Positions 52,384-61,062 of a stretch of DNA of 64,000 nt are shown piece after piece (position 1 is the first letter of the stretch; each line of letters opens with the position of its first letter). Source of the DNA: Lentzea sp. NEAU-D7 (lineage in GTDB: Bacteria; Actinomycetota; Actinomycetes; Mycobacteriales; Pseudonocardiaceae); assembly GCF_026242055.1 (NCBI RefSeq), contig NZ_JAPJDL010000019.1, positions 1 through 64,000 of the forward strand, written 5' to 3'. Below the pieces are notes generated by a model, which was not told the DNA's origin, ran no database searches, and saw only the letters and a list, made by a program, of their open reading frames with translations. Position numbers and translations under genes: made by a program.

Positions 52384-54420
52384 TCAACGGCGCGTGGCCC
52401 GAACCAGCGCCGTCGGGTCGCACGACGCCAGGTGGTCGCGCAGGGCGACGTGAGGGAAGCGGTACTCGCCGTCGACGCGGGTGAGCAGCAGCCGGTCCTG
52501 TGCGAGGTGGAGCAAAGCCTTGCGGCGGAACGACAACTCGCCCAGCGACAGCGGCCGTGTGATGCCCTCGGCGGCGACCTCGGCGAGCGAGTCGAACGGC
52601 CAGACGTAGTCGCGGGCGGCGGTCGGGGTGACCAGCAACCCGAGTGCCACCCCCAGCGCGGTTCCCCAGGACCCCAACGCGCCGATCCCGCCCAGCAGAC
52701 CGACAGTGCCGAGCACCGGGACGGCCGGCTGAACCCACCACGGGCGCCCTTGCCGCATGCGTTGTCGTTGCACCGGGATCACCGTGCGCCACACGCGCCC
52801 CACGGCGGCGGCGAAGATCCCGCCCGCCACGCCTGCGGAGAAGCCGACCCCCATGCCCGCCAGCACCACGTACGGACCGGTCCAGATCATCGAGATGCCC
52901 GGCGCTGCGGCGATCAGCAGTGCCCACGGCACGGGTGCGTCACCCGGGACGAAACCCAACGCCAAGAAGAACGACGCCACCACCACGAACACGTACGCCA
53001 CGAGGTAGGGCCACGGCGTGCCGATCGCCCCCAGCCACAAACCGGCCAGACCGACCAGCAGTCCCCCGAACACACCGGCCAGAAATCCCAGCGCGGCGGT
53101 CACAATGCCGTGCGCGCGTCCGGGCGGGTGGAAGACACGCGGCACTTTGTTCACCAGCACGAGCAACGAAGAAGCGGCGACCACGAAAACCGAAGCGGGC
53201 CACAATCCGAAGCGCAGCGCCGTTATGAACGACACGGCACACACACCACCGGCATAGGCGGCAGGCACCGCGCGTACGAATAGCAACCACAACGGGCGAG
53301 TGGGCAGCAGCGGAAGCCACGCACGGCGGTGAGGCATGTGCACCGGCGCACCGAGGTCGGGCCGCCCCAGCCGCGCGAGGAACTTCAACGCCCGGATGGT
53401 GGGGCCAGCGCCGCGTTGACCGGAGAGCCTTTCCACGACGAAGGAACCCACGAAGTCGGAGCCGATCGTGTCGACCTGCTTGTCCAGGTGCGTCAGCGCC
53501 AGCAGGTTCAACGCCAGAGGCGAGTCCAGCCGCTCCCAGATCTCCGGCGTCAGGGCCGACTCGAGGCTGTCGAGCCGGGGACTCACCGAAGCGATGTACT
53601 CGAGCACCTGACCGCGGGTCAACGGCTCGACGAACACCGAAGGCAGGTTGTCGATCGGACCCGTCGAGCTGACGACGGAGGCGAACGGCGCGAGCTCGGA
53701 CTCGCAGAGCGCGCGGTCGACGCGCGGCACCTCGTCCAGCCCGTCGATGAGCACGGCGACCCGCTCACGGCGCAGCCAGATCGTTCCGGCCGAGCGGCTG
53801 ATGCCGTAGCGGCGGTTCATCTCGCGCAACAGCCACGCGGTGAACTCGGTCGGCTTGCGCGCGCCGTACGCCCGCCACGTCGCCAGGTCCACGACCACAG
53901 GAATCGGCGCCTGCGGGTCGTTGCGCGCCCGTTCGACCAGCGTCAGGCACAGTTCACGCAGCAACGTCGACCGGCCGCTGCCGACCGGTCCGACGAGGAC
54001 CATGGTGTGGCCGAGGCGGTCGTAGACGGCCTCCAGGTCCGGTGAGGAGATCTCTTCGCCGTCGACCCGCACGGCGATCGCGGGCTGCTTCAGGGCACCG
54101 AGCTTGATCTGCGTCTGGGCGGCCAGCGAGGCGGCGAGCAGCGCTTTCACCCGTGACTCGACCCGTGCGAGGGCGGCGGTGCGGTTGCTGGTCTCGTGCC
54201 CGCGGCCGCGTTCCCAGAGAGCGAGCCCGACCGCGACGAGGACCATCACGCCGACCGCGGGCCACAACCACCATCCGAGCTCGCCGATGAACCCCGGCAC
54301 GGCCCCGCCGGTGCTCACGCTGATGGCCGCCGGCAGCAGCAGAACGACGGTGACCAGGCACAACGCAGCCAACGCGGTCAGCCGTGCAGCTCGCGTCACC
54401 CCGCTCGGATCCACCTTCAC
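52384..54420 (-). CDS. Membrane NACHT-family NTPase
   Basis: 678 residues. Two N-terminal spans come first (residues 14-32 and 50-68). A NACHT-type NTPase follows with Walker A GPVGSGRSTLLREL near 144-157 and Walker B VAVLIDGLDEV. The C-terminal 300 residues have about nine spans and a short cytoplasmic end (DYVWPFDSLAEVAAEGITRPL, then YRFPHVALRDHLAS). The usual sensor arginine segment after Walker B reads ASVVSSTGP here. The start is GTG 54420 or 54414; GGAG suits the latter better. Related actinomycete proteins are described only as NACHT proteins. A role in signalling or defence is speculative. Confidence 0.82.
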   Translation of the reverse strand: MKVDPSGVTRAARLTALAALCLVTVVLLLPAAISVSTGGAVPGFIGELGWWLWPAVGVMVLVAVGLALWERGRGHETSNRTAALARVESRVKALLAASLAAQTQIKLGALKQPAIAVRVDGEEISSPDLEAVYDRLGHTMVLVGPVGSGRSTLLRELCLTLVERARNDPQAPIPVVVDLATWRAYGARKPTEFTAWLLREMNRRYGISRSAGTIWLRRERVAVLIDGLDEVPRVDRALCESELAPFASVVSSTGPIDNLPSVFVEPLTRGQVLEYIASVSPRLDSLESALTPEIWERLDSPLALNLLALTHLDKQVDTIGSDFVGSFVVERLSGQRGAGPTIRALKFLARLGRPDLGAPVHMPHRRAWLPLLPTRPLWLLFVRAVPAAYAGGVCAVSFITALRFGLWPASVFVVAASSLLVLVNKVPRVFHPPGRAHGIVTAALGFLAGVFGGLLVGLAGLWLGAIGTPWPYLVAYVFVVVASFFLALGFVPGDAPVPWALLIAAAPGISMIWTGPYVVLAGMGVGFSAGVAGGIFAAAVGRVWRTVIPVQRQRMRQGRPWWVQPAVPVLGTVGLLGGIGALGSWGTALGVALGLLVTPTAARDYVWPFDSLAEVAAEGITRPLSLGELSFRRKALLHLAQDRLLLTRVDGEYRFPHVALRDHLASCDPTALVRATRR

Positions 54421-54422
54421 CT

Positions 54423-54467
54423 CCGCGATCCCGGCGAACGACGGTAACCGTGCCGCCGGGATCGCGG
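54423..54467 (-). promoter_or_regulatory. Hairpin covering the ribosome site of the NACHT gene
   Basis: A perfect 14-base stem (CCGCGATCCCGGCG and its complement) with a 17-base loop ends 2 bases before the NACHT start codon. The ribosome site GGAG overlaps the base of the stem. It could block translation initiation, or end transcription arriving from the antitoxin gene upstream. Confidence 0.5.
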
Positions 54468-54546
54468 AAGTGAATCCGATCAGGCTTAACTCACACGCGA
54501 ACCAATCGCCTGCGAAGCCTCAGGAACCCACTCTGAGTAGGTCCCG

Positions 54547-54741
54547 TCACTGCTGTTGCTGGCCGCCGAAGTTCCGAAGGCCTTCCTTGAGCTTGTCCTC
54601 GCCCTTGTCGATGTGCTCGCTGTGCTTGCCACCGGTCTTGTCGTCGGCGAACTGGCCCGCGCGCTCGACACCGTCGTCGACCTTGTCTCCGTGCTGGCCG
54701 ATGAGGTCCTTGGCCTTGTTCTTCAATTCGTCGAATCCCAT
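54547..54741 (-). CDS. Rv0909/MT0933-family antitoxin-like small protein
   Basis: 64-residue hydrophilic, helical protein. It begins MGFDELKNKAKDLIGQHGDKVDDGVERAG, which matches the Rv0909/MT0933 antitoxin family (shown in parts here: ELKNKAKDLI, KVDDGVERAG, DDKTGGKHSEHIDK). The ribosome site GGGAGG is strong. The usual partner toxin, a START-domain (SRPBCC) protein, is not adjacent. Many solitary copies occur in actinomycetes and may act in stress instead. Confidence 0.75.
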   Translation of the reverse strand: MGFDELKNKAKDLIGQHGDKVDDGVERAGQFADDKTGGKHSEHIDKGEDKLKEGLRNFGGQQQQ

Positions 54742-54795
54742 GACTGCATTACCTCCCTATGCAGTTCGGGTACCCCGTCTCGTATCCGGTACACG

Positions 54796-55597
54796 TCACT
54801 GGATCGAGTGAAGCGCCGCGACCGGACTGACCCGCGCGGCGCGGCGGGCGGGCAGCAACCCCGCGGCCGCGGTGAGCGCGGCCAGGGCGAGCACCACCGC
54901 GGCGACGGGCACGACAGGCACCTGCAGGGGCCATTCGACGCCGAGCGAGATGATCGCGAGCCACGCGTAGGGGATGCCGATGGCGAGTCCGCTCACCGAG
55001 CCCACGACCCCGTACAGGCCGGCCTCGGTCGTGACCATGCGGCCGAGTTCCCCGCGGGTCAGGCCGATCGCCCGCAACAGACCGGACTCACGGGTCCGTT
55101 CGAGCGCCGACAGCGCCGTGGTCGAGCCGAGCCGGCTCGCGGTGGAGTTCGACAGGATGATCCTGCGTGGCCCCATGTCTGCCAGAGCGCCGGAGTCGAC
55201 GCGGAAGTCGGTGAGATCGCGGAGCTTGGTCATGTCGAGGTCGGTGGCGCGCATCGTGAGCGTGCTGTTGACGGTGATCTCGGTGCGTCGGTAGGGGAGC
55301 ACGTCCGTGAGACCGGCGGCTCTCAACGGCCCGGCGTCGACCGGACCGACTATCTCCAGGTCGGCGAAAAAGCACTTGCCATCTCCGCCTTTCCCAGCCC
55401 TTGCAACGTGTTCGCGCCCGTGAGCGTCGCGATGACGAGACTGACACCGCTCACCGCGAGCGAGGCGATGGTGCCGCACCGCAACGGAAGGCCGATCAGC
55501 CTTAGCACCGGTGAGATCAACGCGGGCCCGAGCGTGATCAACGCGCCGAACGCCAGCGCACCGCTGACGGTGGTGCACAGCAGCAGATCCTCGAGCG
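54796..55597 (-). pseudogene. Remnant of an FtsX-like ABC transporter permease
   Basis: The C-terminal end is well kept: LSALERTRESGLLRAIGLTR, then TTEAGLYGVVG, three spans and GLLPARRAARVSPVAALHS, all typical of the FtsX/MacB permease end. Upstream the same protein continues with DLEIVGPVDAGPL and MRATDLDMTKL. ASRLG is joined directly to the C-terminal block, so about 100 residues are deleted. A frame change near 55370 is needed to reach the span-bearing piece LIGLPLRCGTIASLAVSGVS. The N-terminal half is missing and no ABC ATPase gene is adjacent. Confidence 0.75.
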
Positions 55598-55797
55598 TTC
55601 AGACCAAACTGGACGCTCGCAACCGCGTCGAGATCGCCGCCTGGGCCCGGGAATCCCGGCTGGTCGGTCAAATAGTAGGACCCACAACCGGTCTGCTCGC
55701 CAACGCGCTCGGCAGGATCACGCTGATGGTCAAGCCGCAGACAGGGCAGGCGACGTGCAGGCTCCGCGTGGAGATCACCGAGTCCACGGACAACTGA
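55595..55797 (+). pseudogene. Composite remnant: LuxR C-terminus joined to an ATPase-like tail
   Basis: The rightward frame reads SVQTKLDARNRVEIAAWA followed by RESRLVG, which matches the end of the LuxR helix-turn-helix domain of NarL-type regulators. It then runs into GLLANALGRITLMV and CRLRVEITESTDN, which resemble the strands of small HATPase-like regulatory proteins. No start codon or N-terminal region exists. The fragment abuts the permease remnant on the other strand. Confidence 0.5.
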
Positions 55798-55847
55798 GTG
55801 ATCCGTTAAACCTTGCCCGCTCCCTCCTGCTCCACTAGGAAACGCGC

Positions 55848-56543
55848 ATGAGGCGAATCGCAGCTGGACTGGCAGTGGCGGCGCTGGCCGTGGGTTTCAT
55901 CACGACGGGCACCGCGTCCGCCGAGGTCCAGACGGCCCGGCCCGACTGCGGCTACACCGCGACCCCGGAGGAGCCGGCCGCGCGTCCGGTGTCGATCCCG
56001 CGTGACCCGTGGTTCACCAAGGGCAAGGTCCTGGTCAAGGTGAAGACGAACCAGGGCGACGTCCCGCTGCTGCTCGACCGCGCCAAGGCCCCGTGCACCA
56101 CGCACAGCTTCATCCACCTGGCACACCGCGGTTTCTACAACCAGACCGAGTGCCACCGGCTCACCGCCTACCCGACGCTGAAGGTGCTGCAGTGCGGCGA
56201 CCCGTCCAACACGGGTGAGGGCGGCCCCGGTTACAAGTACGAGGACGAGCTGCCGACCGACCTGCAGCCCGCGCCGAACGACCCGACCGGCCAGCGCCGC
56301 ATCTACCCGCGCGGCACGCTCGCCATGGCGAACGCCGGCCCGGACACGAACGGCTCGCAGTTCTTCCTCGTGCAGTCCGACTCGGTCCTGCGGCCCAACT
56401 ACACCGTGTTCGGCCAGATCCTGCCGGAGGGCCTGAAGACCCTGGACAAGATCGCGGCCGGCGGCATCGCCGGGGAGAACCCGCTCGACGGCCGCCCGAA
56501 CATCAAGTCGGAGCTGAAGTGGGTGCTTCCCCTCGGGCTCTGA
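55848..56543 (+). CDS. Secreted cyclophilin-type peptidyl-prolyl isomerase
   Basis: 231 residues with a signal peptide (IAAGLAVAALAVGFITTGTASA). The cyclophilin domain shows NQGDVPLLLDRAKAPCTTHSF, ANAGPDTNGSQFFL with the catalytic-site residues, and YTVFGQI. The substrate-binding Arg region reads FYNQTECHRLTAY. It would speed proline isomerisation in exported proteins. The gene converges with an AraC-type regulator gene and overlaps its end by 41 bases. Confidence 0.93.
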   Translation: MRRIAAGLAVAALAVGFITTGTASAEVQTARPDCGYTATPEEPAARPVSIPRDPWFTKGKVLVKVKTNQGDVPLLLDRAKAPCTTHSFIHLAHRGFYNQTECHRLTAYPTLKVLQCGDPSNTGEGGPGYKYEDELPTDLQPAPNDPTGQRRIYPRGTLAMANAGPDTNGSQFFLVQSDSVLRPNYTVFGQILPEGLKTLDKIAAGGIAGENPLDGRPNIKSELKWVLPLGL

Positions 56544-57414
56544 CCGAGGCACGCCAAGCACGCGGTGAACTGCCGTAGGCGCGTGTGAACGCACGGCTGA
56601 AGGCTGCCTCCGAGTACCCCACGCCTGCTGCGATCCGTCCGACCTGCTCGGTCGTGGTGAGCAGCAGGCGTGCCGCGTGCTCCAGGCGTTGCCGCAGCAC
56701 GTAGGCGCCGGGGGACTGGCCGAGCACCTCGGTGAATCGGGTGGCGAACGCCGACCGCGACAGCGCGGCGATCCGTGCCAGGTCCTCCACCTGCCAGTCC
56801 CGTTCGGGAGCGCGGTGGATCGCGGAGAGCACCGCGCCGAGCGCGGGATCCAGCGCGGCCCTCAGCCAGCCTGGGTCGGTCTGCCTGCCGGAGTCGGACC
56901 ACAGGCGCAGGGCCTGGATGAACAGCAGGTCCAGCAGCCGCGACACCATCACGCGGGAGCCCGGTCGCGGCTCGTTCACCTCGGTGATCATCAACGTGAG
57001 TCCCAGCGGCAGCCATCGGGCGTCCTCCAGGGCGCCGCGCACGACGATCGCGCCGGGCAGCACCCCGAGCAGCGGCGCCGCAGCCACCGGTTCGGCCAGG
57101 TACTCGCCGGTGAACCACGACGCCTTGGCGCCGCCACGCACGGTGTGGGCGTCCCCGCGCGCAAGCAGTGCCATGTCACCTGCGGCGAGTTCCACCGGCC
57201 CGTCAGACGACTCCACGCGCACGGTGCCGTGTTCGACGAGATGCACCAAGCGCGCGCCGGACGGGTATCGCGCCGTGGTGTCGTAACTGCGGACGACCTC
57301 ACCGCCCCGCAGATGAATCGACTGCAGGACGTCCGACAGCGCGTCCCGGCCGCCGTGCTCCGACCGGATGAGCGGTTCTGGGGGAACGGCAAAGTTCCTC
57401 GGCTTCTCGGTCAT
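56503..57414 (-). CDS. AraC-family regulator with cupin N-terminal domain
   Basis: 303 residues. The N-terminal cupin-like domain (residues 20-170) carries DMALLARGDAHTV, as in the cupin_6 AraC group. The C-terminal double HTH has LARIAALSRSAFATRFTEVLG and IAAGVGYSEAAFSRAFTRAYG. ATG 57414 gives the standard start MTEKPRN. It is transcribed away from the alpha/beta-hydrolase gene across about 70 bases. Regulators of this type often control such a neighbour. Confidence 0.92.
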   Translation of the reverse strand: MTEKPRNFAVPPEPLIRSEHGGRDALSDVLQSIHLRGGEVVRSYDTTARYPSGARLVHLVEHGTVRVESSDGPVELAAGDMALLARGDAHTVRGGAKASWFTGEYLAEPVAAAPLLGVLPGAIVVRGALEDARWLPLGLTLMITEVNEPRPGSRVMVSRLLDLLFIQALRLWSDSGRQTDPGWLRAALDPALGAVLSAIHRAPERDWQVEDLARIAALSRSAFATRFTEVLGQSPGAYVLRQRLEHAARLLLTTTEQVGRIAAGVGYSEAAFSRAFTRAYGSSPRAWRASVRARGEAPTSAPT

Positions 57415-57487
57415 ATCCGGTACTCCACTGTTCTCATAAGCTCGCACGGCAAGTATGTCCTGTGTGAACGGTGAGGAGACCGACTTC

Positions 57488-58174
57488 ATGTCCACGAAGC
57501 CGACCGTGCTGCTGGTGCACGGGTTCTGGGGCGGCGCAGCACACTGGGCCAAGGTCATCGTCGAACTGCGTGCGCGCGGGTTCTCGTCGATCAAGGCCGT
57601 GGAGAACCCGCTTACCTCGCTCGCCGACGACGCGGCGCGCACGCGTCAAATGATCAACCAGGTCGACGGCCCCGTCCTCCTGGTCGGCCACTCCTACGGC
57701 GGCGCCGTGATCACCGAGGCCGGTGACCTGCCGAACGTCATCGGGCTGGTCTACGTGGCGGCGTTCGCGCCGGACGCGGGCGAGAGCCTGGCGGCGATCA
57801 GCGCGGTGCATCCGCCGGCCGCGCACGACGTCGTCGCGCCGGACTCGGACGGCCACTTGTGGATCGCCGAGAACCGGTTCCACGAGAGCTTCTGCCAGGA
57901 CCTGTCCGAGGACGAGGCGCTGGTCATGGCCGTCACGCAGAAGGCGCCGCTCGGCGTGGCGTTCGGCTCCGAGGTGTCGGAGCCCGCGTGGCGGACCAAG
58001 CCGTCCTGGTACCAGGTGTCGACGGAGGACCGGATGATCGCTCCGGAGAACCAGCGCCGCATGGCGGAGCGGATGAAGCCGCTCAGGACCGTCGAGCTCG
58101 CGTCCAGCCACGTGTCGCTCGCCTCGCACCCCGCGGAGATCGTCGACCTCATCGAGGAAGCCTCACGCGTCTGA
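57488..58174 (+). CDS. Alpha/beta-hydrolase (short, YdeN-like or EstC-like)
   Basis: 228-residue hydrolase. It has the oxyanion segment LLVHGFWGG, nucleophile Ser in LVGHSYGGAV, an Asp in VSTEDRMIAP and a His in ASSHVSLASHP. ATG 57488 has GAGGAG 9 bases upstream; a longer start is not needed. It belongs to the common group of small alpha/beta hydrolases that cleave esters or act as haloperoxidase-like proteins. The divergent AraC-type regulator may control it. Confidence 0.9.
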   Translation: MSTKPTVLLVHGFWGGAAHWAKVIVELRARGFSSIKAVENPLTSLADDAARTRQMINQVDGPVLLVGHSYGGAVITEAGDLPNVIGLVYVAAFAPDAGESLAAISAVHPPAAHDVVAPDSDGHLWIAENRFHESFCQDLSEDEALVMAVTQKAPLGVAFGSEVSEPAWRTKPSWYQVSTEDRMIAPENQRRMAERMKPLRTVELASSHVSLASHPAEIVDLIEEASRV

Positions 58175-58762
58175 GCGCGCCCAGCCCTTCAACGCGCCGT
58201 AGAACGCGTCCGAGAGCCGCCGGACCACCTGTTCGTCAGGCAGCCCGGCGGTTCTCGTCAGATCGAGGATCTCCCGCGAGTCGAACAACGAGTGGTGCAG
58301 GAACCGCGCCACGTTCAGCATCGCGTCCGGTAGCGCGAGGTCGATCAGCACGCCGCGCAACGCCGGGTCCCACGCGCTGCACGTCAGCGCCGCTAAGTTC
58401 TCGGCGTTGCGCATCCGTTCCAGAACCCCGCGCTGCGACGAGAACCGCGCTATCACCGGGCCGTGCACGTTCTGCAGCTTCACCCACCGCGCAACTTGGT
58501 GCTCGAACAGTTCTTTGCCCGTCTTGCGAGACCGTTCGCCGTGTTCGGCCAACGACGCTATGACGTCTTCGTGGTAGGCCGCCACGAGCGCTTCCACGGA
58601 GGGAAAGTGCCGATACGCCGTCGCTTGCGAAAGCGCGGCCTTGCGCGCGATCGACTGCATCGTCGCCGTTGCTGGTTCAGCCCGCAGAACGTGCGTCGCG
58701 GCATCCAGCAATCGCTTGCGGTTGCGACGCGCGTCACTGCGGCTGTTTGTCTCCTCCGGCAG
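58163..58762 (-). CDS. TetR-family transcriptional regulator, probable CTG start
   Basis: 199 residues if begun at CTG 58762. The HTH is MQSIARKAALSQATAYRHF. A TTG at 58711 would start at LLDAATH and cut off most of helix 1, which TetR proteins need. GGGAGG 5 bases before the CTG and the sequence SRSDARRNRKR support the longer form; no ATG or GTG is in frame. It lies just downstream of the glutaryl-CoA dehydrogenase gene on the same strand and may repress the catabolic operon. It overlaps the convergent hydrolase gene by 12 bases. Confidence 0.8.
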   Translation of the reverse strand: MPEETNSRSDARRNRKRLLDAATHVLRAEPATATMQSIARKAALSQATAYRHFPSVEALVAAYHEDVIASLAEHGERSRKTGKELFEHQVARWVKLQNVHGPVIARFSSQRGVLERMRNAENLAALTCSAWDPALRGVLIDLALPDAMLNVARFLHHSLFDSREILDLTRTAGLPDEQVVRRLSDAFYGALKGWARSDA

Positions 58763-58814
58763 AACGTCCTCCCACCCGCGAACCCCGTTGCGGAGTGCAG
58801 GATAGGGCGAACGA

Positions 58815-59975
58815 TCAACGGAAAGCGGCGATTCCGGTCAACGCGTGGCCGATGGATAGCAGGTGGATGTCGGAAGTGCCCTCGTAAGTCAGTACGGATT
58901 CCAGGTTGTTGGCGTGACGCAAGGGCGAGTACTCGAGCGAGATGCCGTTCGCGCCGAGGATGGTCCGGCTTTCCCGCGCGATCGCGATGGCCGACTCGAC
59001 GTTGTTGTACTTGCCGACGCTGATCTGCTCGGGCTTGAGCGTGCCGGCCTCCTTGAGCCGCGCGAGGTGCAACGCCAGCAGCATCGCGTTGCTGACCTGG
59101 ACCGTCATGCTCGCGAGCTTGCGCTGGGTGAGCTGGAAGGAGGCAATCGGTTGGTCGAACTGAATACGCGTGCCGGAGTAGTCGAGAGCCGCCTGCAACG
59201 AATCCCGCGCGGCACCGACAGCGCCGAACACGATCCCGAACCGCGCCTCGTTCAGACATGTCAGCGGTGCGCGCAAGGAAGTCGCGAGCGGCAGCCGGGC
59301 GCTTTCCGGTAGCCGCACGTCCTCGAGGACCAACTCGGAGGTGACGGATGCTCGCATCGACAGCTTCTGTTTGATGTCCCGCGTCGTGAATCCGGGCGTG
59401 CCGCGGGGAACGAGGAATCCTCGAATTCCCTCCTCGGTTCGCGCCCACACCGTCGCCACGTCCGCGAGACCACCGTTGGTGATCCACGTCTTGGTGCCGT
59501 TCAACACCCAGTCCGCGCCGTCGCGCACGGCGCGCGTGCGCATGCCGGACGGGTTCGAGCCGAAGTCCGGTTCGGTCAGCCCGAAGCACCCGATCGCCTC
59601 ACCGGCGGCCAGCCGCGGCAGCCACTCCTGCTTCTGTTCCTCCGACCCGTACTTCCAGATCGAGTACATCGACAGCGAGCCCTGCACGGACACGAAGCTG
59701 CGGATGCCGCTGTCGACGGCCTCCAGCTCCAGGCACGCGAGCCCGTACGCCAGCGCGGACGTCCCCGCGCACCCGTACCCCTCCAGGTGCATGCCCAGCA
59801 CGCCGAGCTTGCCCAGCTCCTGCGCCAGTTCGCGCGGCAGGACGCCCGCCTCGAACCACGAGGCGATGTGCGGCCGGACGTGGTCGGAAAGGAAGGCCGC
59901 GACCGTGGCCTGGATGTCGCGTTCCTCGTCGCTCAACAACGACGGGATGTCCAGCAGCTCCAACGGGTCCTGCAC
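58815..59975 (-). CDS. gcdH: Glutaryl-CoA dehydrogenase-like acyl-CoA dehydrogenase
   Basis: 386 residues. It carries the glutaryl-CoA dehydrogenase pattern CFGLTEPDFGSNPSGMRTR, with HLEGYGCAG early in the protein. The catalytic glutamate is in TYEGTSDIHLL. The enzyme oxidises glutaryl-CoA and decarboxylates it to crotonyl-CoA. A CoA-transferase gene ends one base upstream of it, and an amino-acid dehydrogenase, an FAD oxidoreductase and an aldehyde dehydrogenase come before that, all on one strand. This fits lysine or glutarate breakdown. Confidence 0.92.
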   Translation of the reverse strand: MQDPLELLDIPSLLSDEERDIQATVAAFLSDHVRPHIASWFEAGVLPRELAQELGKLGVLGMHLEGYGCAGTSALAYGLACLELEAVDSGIRSFVSVQGSLSMYSIWKYGSEEQKQEWLPRLAAGEAIGCFGLTEPDFGSNPSGMRTRAVRDGADWVLNGTKTWITNGGLADVATVWARTEEGIRGFLVPRGTPGFTTRDIKQKLSMRASVTSELVLEDVRLPESARLPLATSLRAPLTCLNEARFGIVFGAVGAARDSLQAALDYSGTRIQFDQPIASFQLTQRKLASMTVQVSNAMLLALHLARLKEAGTLKPEQISVGKYNNVESAIAIARESRTILGANGISLEYSPLRHANNLESVLTYEGTSDIHLLSIGHALTGIAAFR

Positions 59976-59976
59976 G

Positions 59977-61062
59977 TCACTGCTCCAGTTTCGGCGGGCG
60001 CAGCCGGTAGGTCACCGGCGTGCGCGACAGGCGGATGGGGTTCGCGACGAGCGTCATGCCGTCGATCGTCGCGGTGGGGCCGAGGTCCAGCGACTCCGCC
60101 AGCGCGAACGCGCGCGCGACATCGTTGACGGGGCCACACGGGACACCCAGCGGCGTCAGCGTCTCGAACCAGTGCTGCGCCGGGCGCGCCCGCAGCCTCG
60201 CCGCGAGCACCTCGAACAGCTCGTCCACGTTCTCCACCCGGTCGGAGTTCGTGACGAACCGCGGGTCCGTGGCCAGCTCGGGCACGTCCAGCACCGAGCA
60301 CAACCGGCGGAACTGCCGGTCGTTGCCCACCGCGAGCACGATCGGCTGGTCGGCCGTTGGGAACACCTCGTACGGCGCGATCGACGGATGCCGGTTGCCC
60401 ATCGGCTTCGGCACCGACCCGGCCAGCGTGAAGCCCGCGCTCTGGTTCACCATGCTCGACAACAACACCGTTAGCAGGTCGAGCTCGACGAGCTGTCCCA
60501 GCCCCGTCGCCTCCCGGTGCCGCAACGCCGCCAGGATGCCGACGCACGCGTGCAACCCGGTCAGCACGTCGACCAGTGCCACGCCGGTCTTCACCGGCTC
60601 GTACGGACCGGGCCCGGTCACGCTCATCAACCCGCCCACGGCCTGCACGAGCAGGTCGTAGCCGGGCAGGTCGGCGCCCTTGCCCGAACCGAACCCCGAG
60701 ATCGAGCAGTAGACCAGGTCGTCCCGCCCGAGCGACTCGTAGTCGAGCCCGAACTTCTTCATCGTGCCCGGCTTGAAGTTCTCGACCACGACGTCCGCCC
60801 GCGCGATCAGCTCACGCGCCTGCTCCCGGCCCGCCTCGGTCGACAGGTCGATCTGCACCGATGTCTTGTTCCTGTTGACGGACAGGAAGTACGTCGCCTC
60901 GTCCTCGTAGTGCGGCGGACCCCAAGCTCGGGTCTCGTCGCCCTTGCCGGGCTGCTCGACCTTGACCACCTCGGCACCGAGGTCGCCCAGCACCATCGTC
61001 GCGTACGGCGCCGCCAGCACCCGGCTGAAGTCCGCGATCACCACGCCTTCGAGGGAGCTCAT
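59977..61062 (-). CDS. CaiB/BaiF-family CoA-transferase, probably glutarate-type
   Basis: 361-residue family III CoA-transferase. The catalytic Asp lies in TGVALVDVLTGLHA. The racemase histidine motif GHDINY is replaced by GYDLLVQ, so this is a true transferase. It probably moves CoA to glutarate, as the human SUGCT protein does. The gene sits one base from gcdH and overlaps the amino-acid dehydrogenase gene by 4 bases. The donor is unproven; succinyl-CoA is usual. Confidence 0.9.
   Translation of the reverse strand: MSSLEGVVIADFSRVLAAPYATMVLGDLGAEVVKVEQPGKGDETRAWGPPHYEDEATYFLSVNRNKTSVQIDLSTEAGREQARELIARADVVVENFKPGTMKKFGLDYESLGRDDLVYCSISGFGSGKGADLPGYDLLVQAVGGLMSVTGPGPYEPVKTGVALVDVLTGLHACVGILAALRHREATGLGQLVELDLLTVLLSSMVNQSAGFTLAGSVPKPMGNRHPSIAPYEVFPTADQPIVLAVGNDRQFRRLCSVLDVPELATDPRFVTNSDRVENVDELFEVLAARLRARPAQHWFETLTPLGVPCGPVNDVARAFALAESLDLGPTATIDGMTLVANPIRLSRTPVTYRLRPPKLEQ

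Noticed and set aside
54547-54741. Complete toxin-antitoxin pair
   Set aside because: The START-domain toxin that partners this antitoxin family is not next to it; neighbours are a NACHT gene and pseudogenes.
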